Origin: a virus
IMG/VR virus record: IMGVR_UViG_3300005468_000363
Coordinates: 1 to 20,374 of that record
Strand: one strand, 5' to 3'
Length of the DNA: 20,374 bases
Of the stretch, positions 15,368 to 20,097 are shown piece after piece (position 1 is the first letter of the stretch; every line of letters begins with the position of its first letter). Below the pieces are notes generated by a model. That model was not told the origin of the DNA. It did not search any database and was given only the letters and a program-made list of their open reading frames with translations. Both the position numbers and the translations under genes were made by a program.

Positions 15368-15425
15368 CCGAAACCCGCAAGGATAGCGGGTCCTAGTGAG
15401 TTGGCTACTCGCTAGCTGATGAGGC
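15367..15425 (+). ncRNA. Type II hammerhead ribozyme 3 (between genes D and E)
   Basis: GCC (15367-15369, starting with the last base of the TAG stop), GAAA (15370-15373), stem III CCCGC/GCGGG with loop AAGGATA, and cleavage expected after C15392. Stem I is CTAGTGAG/CTCGCTAG (one U-G) with loop TTGGCTA (15401-15407), then CTGATGA (15416-15422) and GGC (15423-15425). Loop TTGGCT pairs with AGCCGA (15427-15432; includes one U-G). Confidence 0.95.
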
Positions 15426-15452
15426 AAGCCGAAAGGGAAAGGGGTACCTAAC

Positions 15453-15698
15453 ATGCAGGCATCGTCAATACCCGTGCGAGAGACGGGCGGACAGCTCCCC
15501 GCGTACGCGTGGCCGGGGGGATACCCGCTGTTTTACCTGGACAATCACGGGAGTGTGTTATGCGCGGACTGCGCAACGGACACGCTAGACGATGAGTACT
15601 CGGCGGAGTTGGTGGCATGCGACATCAACTATGAGGAACCGCTGATGTACTGCGACCAGTGCGATAAGCACATCGAACCGGCATACGGGGACGACTAG
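15453..15698 (+). CDS. Array gene E: small zinc-ribbon protein of a recurrent phage family
   Basis: 81 residues. The signature GGQLPAYAWPGGYPLFYL, then VLCADCA and MYCDQCDKHIEPAYGDD, resembles a small protein type I know from phage and bacterial genomes, with two CxxC pairs expected to hold one zinc. The cellular role of that type is unknown to me. The ATG follows the shared signal by four bases. The stop TAG shares its G with ribozyme 4. Recognition is from memory of the motif, not from a search. Confidence 0.82.
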   Translation: MQASSIPVRETGGQLPAYAWPGGYPLFYLDNHGSVLCADCATDTLDDEYSAELVACDINYEEPLMYCDQCDKHIEPAYGDD

Positions 15699-15754
15699 CC
15701 GAAACGCGCAGGGACGCGCGTCCGCGTGTATTGCCCGGCACGCGCTGATGAGGC
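15698..15754 (+). ncRNA. Type II hammerhead ribozyme 4 (between genes E and F)
   Basis: GCC (15698-15700), GAAA (15701-15704), stem III CGCGC/GCGCG with loop AGGGAC, and cleavage expected after C15722. Stem I is CGCGTG/CACGCG (15723-15728 with 15739-15744) with a 10-base loop, then CTGATGA (15745-15751) and GGC (15752-15754). Loop TGCCC (15732-15736) pairs with GGGCA (15756-15760). Confidence 0.95.
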
Positions 15755-15781
15755 AGGGCAGATGGAAAGGGGTACCCATCA

Positions 15782-16084
15782 ATGGCAAACCAGACGAGCG
15801 ACTATCCCACGTGGGCTATCGGATTGTGGATTGACAATGACGAGTGCTCACAAGAGACGGCGCTAGAGATAGCGCGCGAGCAATGGGAAGAGGCAGACGG
15901 GGACCGCGATACCGCAGTGTACCGGACTGCTGACCGTCTGAAGGACTGGCACGACGAGATGGTAGACATGCAGGACATGCACACTGGCCCGCTGTCCGAC
16001 CTCTTGTCGTGGGCACTCCAGCAGGTTGACTGGCACGAGCTGGCGAGCGGCTACGTTGATATGGTCCGCTCAGGCGACTACTAG
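15782..16084 (+). CDS. Array gene F: small acidic helical protein (YxTW...LWIDNDE family)
   Basis: 100 residues. The N-terminal pattern YPTWAIGLWIDNDECSQETALEIA and the C-terminal LLSWALQQVDWHELASGYV match a small phage/plasmid protein type I recall as a DUF (possibly DUF7249, not verified) in which a YxTWxxxLWIxND motif is followed by acidic helices. There are no Cys pairs. The ATG is four bases after the shared signal. It is followed by the longest spacer of the array (156 bp), which contains a structured 30-nt element before ribozyme 5. Function of the family is unknown to me. Confidence 0.8.
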   Translation: MANQTSDYPTWAIGLWIDNDECSQETALEIAREQWEEADGDRDTAVYRTADRLKDWHDEMVDMQDMHTGPLSDLLSWALQQVDWHELASGYVDMVRSGDY

Positions 16085-16091
16085 TCAGCCA

Positions 16092-16121
16092 GGGGGAGGC
16101 ACGGACGCCACACCCACCCCC
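16092..16121 (+). ncRNA. Structured 3' element after gene F (GGGGG...CCCCC with inner GGC/GCC)
   Basis: A 30-base element with the outer pair GGGGG/CCCCC and the inner hairpin GGC-ACGGAC-GCC. A near-identical 30-base copy follows gene I at 17455-17484. In both, similar sequence continues downstream (a GCAGGGACA block and then a GAAACTACGG block), so the repeated module is about 120 bases long. Confidence 0.6.
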
Positions 16122-16240
16122 CACGAAGGAAACCGCAGGGACACCCACCCCGCGCACACCCACACGCGCACACGCACCTCTTAGCGTGTCACTGACGCCG
16201 TGAAACCCGTGAAACTACGGCAGTCTACGGACCCTCGCAA

Positions 16241-16296
16241 GCCGAAACGCGCACACACGCGTCTAGTCAGCCTGGCTAGCTGGCTACTGAAGAGGC
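16241..16296 (+). ncRNA. Type II hammerhead ribozyme 5 (between genes F and G)
   Basis: GCC (16241-16243), GAAA (16244-16247), stem III CGCG/CGCG with loop CACACA, and cleavage expected after C16263. Stem I is TAGTCAGC/GCTGGCTA (one U-G) with loop CTGGCTA (16272-16278), then CTGAAGA (16287-16293; position 7 is the variable one in the consensus) and GGC (16294-16296). Loop TGGCT pairs with AGCCA (16298-16302). Confidence 0.94.
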
Positions 16297-16320
16297 AAGC
16301 CAACGGAAAGGGGTACCGAA

Positions 16321-16653
16321 GTGGGAAGCATCCTGGACGATGAGACGAGCTGGCGCGAGTACATGGCGGGCCAGATGGAAGTCTACCAGGCGGTGTACGG
16401 ACTATGGCCCCGCGTTGCCGCGATTGTGGGCGATGCCGAGCTGAAGTGTCTATCGTGCGCTGTCAAGGCGTACGGACCCGTCAAGGTGACGCAAGTCATG
16501 AACGGGGACGATACGGTCCTATCCCACGAAGGGGAGGCGCACGGGGGATATTTCCTCGGCGCCGTGCTACGCGGCAGCCAGGACCTCTACACGGAGGAGT
16601 CGGGCTTTACCGAGCCTGAGTGCTGCATGGCATGCGGGGAACCGCTCGCCTAG
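16321..16653 (+). CDS. Array gene G: small protein with two Cys pairs
   Basis: 110 residues from a GTG three bases after the shared signal. The N-terminal half is helical (SWREYMAGQMEVYQAVYGLWPRV is one long amphipathic region). CLSC (about 41-44) and CCMACGEP near the end are the candidate zinc ligands, widely separated around a region DTVLSHEGEAHGGYFLGAVL. The stop TAG shares its G with ribozyme 6. No known family recognised. A helix-plus-zinc-knuckle adaptor is a reasonable guess. Confidence 0.78.
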   Translation: MGSILDDETSWREYMAGQMEVYQAVYGLWPRVAAIVGDAELKCLSCAVKAYGPVKVTQVMNGDDTVLSHEGEAHGGYFLGAVLRGSQDLYTEESGFTEPECCMACGEPLA

Positions 16654-16712
16654 CCGAAACCCGCAGGGACGCGGGTCCGCGTGTAACTCCCCATATCGCG
16701 CGCTGATGAGGC
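16653..16712 (+). ncRNA. Type II hammerhead ribozyme 6 (between genes G and H)
   Basis: GCC (16653-16655), GAAA (16656-16659), stem III CCCGC/GCGGG with loop AGGGAC, and cleavage expected after C16677. Stem I is CGCGTG/CGCGCG (one U-G) with a 13-base loop, then CTGATGA (16703-16709) and GGC (16710-16712). Loop TCCCC (16688-16692) pairs with GGGGA (16715-16719), a different sequence from the other copies but still complementary. Confidence 0.95.
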
Positions 16713-16738
16713 ACGGGGAACGGGAAAGGGGTACCCGA

Positions 16739-17026
16739 GTGATGGTGCGAACAACAGGCGGTGTGCTGACTGAAAGGGCCGTAGGTATCTGCCCGGCGTG
16801 CGGTGAGGCTGTCTACAACTCAGCCGAGCTGGACGGGCCGGTGTGGACGTGCCGCACGGACCTCTCGCCACACAATGCGTGGTGGCTACCGTCTGAAGTC
16901 ACGGAGCGGGATATGGCGCGCGACGGGGTATGGAGCTACTGCCCGAATGACCACGGCGGGTATTGCTTCGAGCCTGAGACCCATATGCCGCTTCACGCAC
17001 GATGCTACGACGCCGGCAAGTATTAG
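16739..17026 (+). CDS. Array gene H: small Cys-rich protein
   Basis: 95 residues from the GTG at 16739; an ATG follows directly at 16742 and either could be used. The in-frame ATG at 16706 is in the ribozyme core and is rejected. CPACGEAVYNSAEL is a clear knuckle. Further Cys/His residues (WTCRTDLSPHNAWW, SYCPNDHGGYCF, HARCYD) would complete one or two zinc sites. Trp-rich. The last base of the TAG stop begins ribozyme 7. No specific family recognised. Confidence 0.78.
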   Translation: MMVRTTGGVLTERAVGICPACGEAVYNSAELDGPVWTCRTDLSPHNAWWLPSEVTERDMARDGVWSYCPNDHGGYCFEPETHMPLHARCYDAGKY

Positions 17027-17083
17027 CCGAAACCCGCACGGACGCGGGTCCCGTTGCGCTGGCTACGCAACGGCTGATGAGGC
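17026..17083 (+). ncRNA. Type II hammerhead ribozyme 7 (between genes H and I)
   Basis: GCC (17026-17028), GAAA (17029-17032), stem III CCCGC/GCGGG with loop ACGGAC, and cleavage expected after C17050. Stem I is a perfect 8-bp CCGTTGCG/CGCAACGG with loop CTGGCTA (17059-17065), then CTGATGA (17074-17080) and GGC (17081-17083). Loop TGGCT pairs with AGCCA (17085-17089). Confidence 0.95.
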
Positions 17084-17109
17084 AAGCCAAGTGGAAAGGG
17101 GTACCACGA

Positions 17110-17448
17110 ATGTCCGGTAAGTTGGTCGAGTTCTACAAGCTCGACGACGGCCGCCTACAGATCATGCTCACCCGTGAGGGCCGGGACGAGCTGAACTCAG
17201 ATGAGTTCACCTATCCTGACTTCGAGGAGATGATCGAGTGGCAGCTCTGCAACGGTTGGGAGTTCATCTGGCCCGAAGAGATTGGGGCACTCACGGACGC
17301 CCCAATCCTCAGCGATGCGGCAGAGCGCGACGACAAGGGCGTGCTAACCTCGGTCGGGCGCGTGTACTGGTACCCTCAGTATCAGGTACACAACCCGGTT
17401 GAGGAGCTGGACCGGCGCGTGTCCATCTACTTTCAAGAGGTGGACTAG
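17110..17448 (+). CDS. Array gene I: small conserved phage/plasmid-type protein
   Basis: 112 residues, the last gene of the array. The sequence GKLVEFYKLDDGRLQIMLT, then GWEFIWPEEIGALTDAPILSD and GRVYWYPQYQVHNPVEELD, resembles a small family I have seen in phage and bacterial accessory regions; its function is unknown to me. It has no Cys pairs. The start follows the shared signal by four bases. No complete ribozyme follows; instead comes a second copy of the 30-base GGGGG...CCCCC element, then a short GCCGAACGCGG that may be a ribozyme remnant (17587-17597). Confidence 0.82.
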   Translation: MSGKLVEFYKLDDGRLQIMLTREGRDELNSDEFTYPDFEEMIEWQLCNGWEFIWPEEIGALTDAPILSDAAERDDKGVLTSVGRVYWYPQYQVHNPVEELDRRVSIYFQEVD

Positions 17449-17454
17449 CGCCAC

Positions 17455-17484
17455 GGGGGCGGCATGGATGCCACACCCACCCCC
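17455..17484 (+). ncRNA. Second copy of the structured 30-base 3' element (after gene I)
   Basis: GGGGG/CCCCC outer pair with inner GGCA-TGGA-TGCC. Compared with the copy at 16092 the inner stem gains a pair through A-T where the other has A-C. Similar sequence continues to about 17590. A TTTTT run at 17530-17534 lies within this tail, but the stem before it is poor, so a terminator is only possible. Confidence 0.6.
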
Positions 17485-17634
17485 ATATAGAGGAATAGCA
17501 GGGACAACAGACGGCCGTTTGCGCGCCCGTTTTTCCCCGATACGTCATGGAGAGCAAAAGTGCGTGAAATTGGGGAAACTACGGAGCCGAACGCGGAGGA
17601 TGTTTCTGGAACTGCAATAGGCGGATGCTCGGGC

Positions 17635-18069
17635 CTATGCGCCGCGCTTGCTGAGGTCAAGCAGCCACTTGCGCTGCTCCTCCAGGTCGGGATCGCGGTC
17701 CTTGCCGGCAGCCTGGCGAGCCTTGCGGGTGACTGATAGTTGCTCCATAAGCGCGCGGTACTGGGTGAGTGGGTGCTGGCGGGCCATCGACACAAGCTCC
17801 TTGGTCGCCATCTCGCCCTGGAGCATGCGCAGATACTTGACGAACTCGGCCGAGGCCATGAGCAGCGTGATCCGGTCGGTCTCGGTGAGGTCGGGGTATT
17901 CCTCTATATAGGCGCCGAAGTGGTAGTCGAACCACGACCGCTCGTAATCGTCCATGTGGAGGTTGGGCATGCGGGGCATCTTGGGCTTGGGTGGACGGCC
18001 GGTGCGGGGGGACTCGTCGAGGGGCATGAGGGCGGTCACGGTGAGCTTGTCAGCGGGTTGGCGGGGCAT
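17635..18069 (-). CDS. terS: Putative terminase small subunit
   Basis: 144 residues. The N-terminal RPPKPKMPRMPNL is basic and Pro-rich. Residues 40-130 form helices (LTETDRITLLMASAEFVKYLRMLQGEM, then HPLTQYRALMEQLSVTRKARQAAG), which resembles P27-like small terminases, where a helical core follows a basic tail and an HPxxxxxR segment precedes the final helices. Small subunits bind the packaging start site and regulate TerL. Doubts: it is 12 kb from terL, and the assignment rests on pattern alone. A GGAG lies 12 bases before the ATG. It converges on the ribozyme array. Confidence 0.45.
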   Translation of the reverse strand: MPRQPADKLTVTALMPLDESPRTGRPPKPKMPRMPNLHMDDYERSWFDYHFGAYIEEYPDLTETDRITLLMASAEFVKYLRMLQGEMATKELVSMARQHPLTQYRALMEQLSVTRKARQAAGKDRDPDLEEQRKWLLDLSKRGA

Positions 18070-18135
18070 AAGAGCGGGATTCTCCTGGAACTAAGACGCG
18101 TCTACAGGCAGTGTCAAAAGTAGACGGGAGTAGCA

Positions 18136-18432
18136 TCAGGGGACAGCTACTGAGTCACTTACCCAGACTTCGGTTCCCGAGGGTACATCTGCTTTCCCAA
18201 CGCCGAGCAAGAGACAGTCATATCCCGCGCGGTCAGGTGGCACGCATGTTCCGATGGTGAAAATCGCCTCCACGCCAATGATTGAGTGGTTAGGCCGCCG
18301 AAGGGTAACGGTGCGCCGAATCGGCATCTGCGAGAGGTGCGGTAGCGCGTCGAACGGCACGAGAGGCCAGACGACCAAACCACGTCCATGAATATGGAAC
18401 ATATCCTCAACTACCAGCAGTCGCCTGTCCAT
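18136..18432 (-). CDS. Stand-alone EF-Tu domain-2-like beta-barrel protein
   Basis: 98 residues. LLVVEDMFHIHGRGLVVWPLV matches the domain-2 signature of translation GTPases (VEDxFxIxGRGxVV), and PSGTEVWV is the closing strand with the usual TEVxV pattern. There is no GTPase domain, so it is a single barrel, as in small proteins known from several bacteria. The GAGG upstream of the ATG is a modest ribosome site. It may bind ribosome or tRNA, but nothing is known for such isolated domains. It lies 66 bp before the putative terS and runs the same way. Confidence 0.65.
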   Translation of the reverse strand: MDRRLLVVEDMFHIHGRGLVVWPLVPFDALPHLSQMPIRRTVTLRRPNHSIIGVEAIFTIGTCVPPDRAGYDCLLLGVGKADVPSGTEVWVSDSVAVP

Positions 18433-18505
18433 ATGTTCGCCTCAGTCTTTTGAAACTACCTCTACATTCAGTCTAGCATCGAAGGGTGGGCAGTGCGACA
18501 GCAGC

Positions 18506-18523
18506 TCATACGCCGTCGCATCA
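18506..18523 (+). repeat. 18-bp repeat TCATACGCCGTCGCATCA, copy 1
   Basis: Identical to 19310-19327 and in the same reading frame (SYAVAS) of two related toxin fragments. Similarity continues for about 60 bases without gaps. Confidence 0.8.
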
Positions 18524-18535
18524 GACCATTGCAGA

Positions 18536-18847
18536 GTGGTTTTCAGCTTCCATGCCGACTCGCGGATTGACGAGGGGGCGAACTACAACCTTACAATGCG
18601 ACGCGGTATCAGTCAGGCTGGTGAGAGAGGCTACGTGCGTCTAGACCTGCGAGGCGACGCCATTAATGTTAAAGCTCCGAGCGATCTCGACCTCCCACAT
18701 ATCAACGATGCCGAAATGCACCTTTGGCGTGCCGCGGAGGCGCAAGGCGCAACCATCAACGCGATCGGAGCGACACGGCCCGTTTGTGTGTGGTGTCAGA
18801 CTCGTCTACCAGACAGCATTCCGATTGTGACGGAGTTGAAATCATGA
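18536..18847 (+). CDS. Deaminase-like toxin domain, probably N-terminally truncated
   Basis: 103 residues if started at the GTG at 18536, but protein similarity with the second copy begins upstream (18506), and the frame is open further upstream without ATG, so the true N-terminus is missing. Residues 60-100 (NDAEMHLWRAAEAQGATINAIGAT, then RPVCVWCQTRLP) resemble the zinc site of deaminase-fold toxins: (H/C)AE followed by CxxC. Here the first ligand is Asp instead of His or Cys, so activity is doubtful. The stop overlaps the next start codon (ATGA), the usual layout of a toxin with its immunity gene. There is no ribosome site of quality. Confidence 0.5.
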   Translation: MVFSFHADSRIDEGANYNLTMRRGISQAGERGYVRLDLRGDAINVKAPSDLDLPHINDAEMHLWRAAEAQGATINAIGATRPVCVWCQTRLPDSIPIVTELKS

Positions 18848-19173
18848 GTGGAACATCATCAGAGGCATTGAAGAAACTTGAGGTCGAGGAATTGACCGAG
18901 CTGCTCAGGACCGACGTCGCTTTTGCCGATCTCCGAGCAGCCCTCACCACCCATCACATGCAACTCGACGAATGTCTCCTTGGCGGGCTGATCGATGGGG
19001 AGGACGGATCTAGCTACGGAGTGTTTGTTTGTCGAGACGGAGTCTGCATCGTGTTTGAAAAAGTGAGGAGCGGTGAGTTCATCCGTTGGGAGCGTGTCGA
19101 AGACCCCGAATCCCTCACTTGTGCTTTTGGAGCGATCAACGTAGCCATATCGCTTGCGACTGCCGACCGCTAG
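18844..19173 (+). CDS. Probable immunity protein
   Basis: 109 residues, acidic, no signal peptide. It starts at an ATG that overlaps the toxin-like stop (ATGA). An N-terminal helix pair (ALKKLEVEELTELLRTDVAFADL) is followed by a beta-rich centre (YGVFVCRDGVCIVFEKVRSGEFIRWERV) and a short helix. This helix-sheet plan is common among small immunity proteins. No specific family recognised; the assignment rests mainly on the coupling with the deaminase-like frame. Confidence 0.55.
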   Translation: MSGTSSEALKKLEVEELTELLRTDVAFADLRAALTTHHMQLDECLLGGLIDGEDGSSYGVFVCRDGVCIVFEKVRSGEFIRWERVEDPESLTCAFGAINVAISLATADR

Positions 19174-19191
19174 CGCCTCGGCACAGAAACC

Positions 19192-19239
19192 GCAGGAGGC
19201 AGCGCAGCCGGCGGAGACGTCGGCTACGCCGCCTCCTGC
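19192..19239. repeat. Strong imperfect inverted repeat after the immunity gene
   Basis: 19-base arms (19192-19210 and 19221-19239) pair at 17 of 19 positions: GCAGGAGGC, GCG and AGCCG blocks with two A-C mismatches, around a 10-base loop. There is no T-run. It lies 18 bases after the immunity stop and inside the Pro-rich frame. It could be a 3' RNA end or a recombination site. Confidence 0.65.
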
Positions 19240-19309
19240 TCCCTCGCCTCCGACTGCTCGTGGGGCGGTCTGGTCGCCGCCACGGCCGGTGGCGCCGATG
19301 AAATATGGG

Positions 19310-19327
19310 TCATACGCCGTCGCATCA
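19310..19327 (+). repeat. 18-bp repeat TCATACGCCGTCGCATCA, copy 2
   Basis: Identical to 18506-18523; marks the start of similarity between the two toxin-like fragments. Confidence 0.8.
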
Positions 19328-19558
19328 TGCAGTTGGAGAATGGCTCTCCGCTCCTGTGACGGCTGGCGGATTGAGGAAGCGACAAACTACCACACTTCGG
19401 TGCGACAGCGGTGCTCAGTCTCCTCCAGCCGATGGCCGTTGAGTGGTGGTCGGCTAAAGGAGGGGGAGCAATACAGCAGTTGCCCCTCATGTGGTGCGCG
19501 TGGTATCCTCCATGCTACTCGCACTTTTGGCAGCCGGAATTGGGAAAGGGGTATCAAC

Positions 19559-19960
19559 ATGGTTGATTCACGTCATGCCGGCTACACGCTGCGGACACTG
19601 CGCAAAGAGCGCGACCTGTCGCAAAAGGATGTCGAGCGTCTATCTGGGTACACGATCTCAGATCATGAACTCAGCCGCCTCGAAACCGGCGCAGTGGCGA
19701 ATCCCAGCATGAAGACCCTAGTGGAAGTGGGCAGGGCATTCGGCAAGGACCCAAACGAGATGGCCGCGCTGTACGGCTATTGGTTCCCGCTACCGGACAG
19801 CCTCGACGCGCGCCTGGCGTTCATGCGTTCGCTGCTTGCGAACCTGAGCGAGGAGGCGCAATCGCGAGTGCTCGATGAGATCGAGCGCATCGTGGGCAAA
19901 GCGGCGGGTTTGGCACGCAGCGAAATGAAGCGCAGAAGGCAGGAAACAAGCGCGTTGTAG
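19559..19960 (+). CDS. XRE-family helix-turn-helix regulator
   Basis: 133 residues. Residues 8-65 are a Cro/CI-type HTH (GYTLRTLRKERDLSQKDVERLSG, then HELSRLETGAVANPSMKTLVEVGRAFG). Residues 75-133 form a helical tail (LDARLAFMRSLLANLSEEAQSRVLDEIERIV) that ends in a basic stretch, KRRRQE. The ATG follows the same GGGAAAGGGGTA signal used by the ribozyme-array genes, which chooses this start over the longer upstream frame. An intrinsic terminator follows. It is a candidate repressor or developmental regulator; its operators could be the repeats in the 13.3-kb control region. Confidence 0.85.
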   Translation: MVDSRHAGYTLRTLRKERDLSQKDVERLSGYTISDHELSRLETGAVANPSMKTLVEVGRAFGKDPNEMAALYGYWFPLPDSLDARLAFMRSLLANLSEEAQSRVLDEIERIVGKAAGLARSEMKRRRQETSAL

Positions 19961-19975
19961 CTGCCCACCAGACAG

Positions 19976-20009
19976 CGGGGTAGTACTTTCGGGTACTACC
20001 CCGTTTTTT
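19976..20009 (+). terminator. Intrinsic terminator after the regulator gene
   Basis: A perfect 11-bp stem (CGGGGTAGTAC/GTACTACCCCG), six-base loop TTTCGG, then TTTTTT at 20004-20009. This is the clearest terminator in the window. Confidence 0.92.
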
Positions 20010-20010
20010 G

Positions 20011-20039
20011 TTGCACAACCTCATCTGCATGTGATACAT
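20011..20039 (+). promoter_or_regulatory. Promoter of the Rad52-like gene (TTGCAC-17-ATACAT)
   Basis: -35 TTGCAC at 20011-20016, 17-base spacer, -10 ATACAT at 20034-20039 with TGTG just before it. It lies directly after the terminator, so the next gene is a separate unit. Confidence 0.6.
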
Positions 20040-20097
20040 TACCTTACGTGAGGTTCGCAATAGTGTGAGCAGCGTATGAAGCCATAGGGAGGAACTA

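Larger units (their letters stand above)
19178..19500 (+). pseudogene. Second toxin-like fragment with Pro-rich linker (decayed)
   Basis: The frame encodes a Pro/Ala/Thr-rich stretch (AAQPAETSATPPPAPSPPTA) followed by KYGSYAVASCSWRMALRSC, which aligns without gaps to the start of the deaminase-like gene at 18506. The zinc-site half is absent. No start codon or ribosome site of its own is evident. The frame happens to run on into the regulator at 19559. Pro-rich linkers before a variable C-terminal domain are typical of polymorphic toxins. I read this as an orphan fragment left by cassette exchange. Confidence 0.45.

Noticed and set aside
16185-16245. Possible extra hammerhead from GAAACTACGGCAGTC and CTGACGCC
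   Set aside because: There is no CUGANGA core in the right place and no stem I; only ribozyme 5 just downstream is complete.
14700-17110. Regularly spaced repeated motif that could suggest a CRISPR array or simple repeats
   Set aside because: Spacing is uneven (267-541 bases), the spacers are protein genes, and the repeated parts are exactly the hammerhead core plus a ribosome site.
17511-17534. Intrinsic terminator after the array (T-run at 17530)
   Set aside because: The stem before the T-run has only four pairs, too weak to call.
17587-17610. Eighth hammerhead after gene I starting at GCCGAACGCGG
   Set aside because: The GAAA is reduced to GAAC, and no GUC-stem I-CUGANGA follows; at most a remnant.
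19154-19558. One 268-residue fusion of the Pro-rich toxin fragment with the XRE regulator
   Set aside because: The regulator has its own strong shared translation signal and a normal family start at 19559; the upstream part looks decayed and has no ribosome site.
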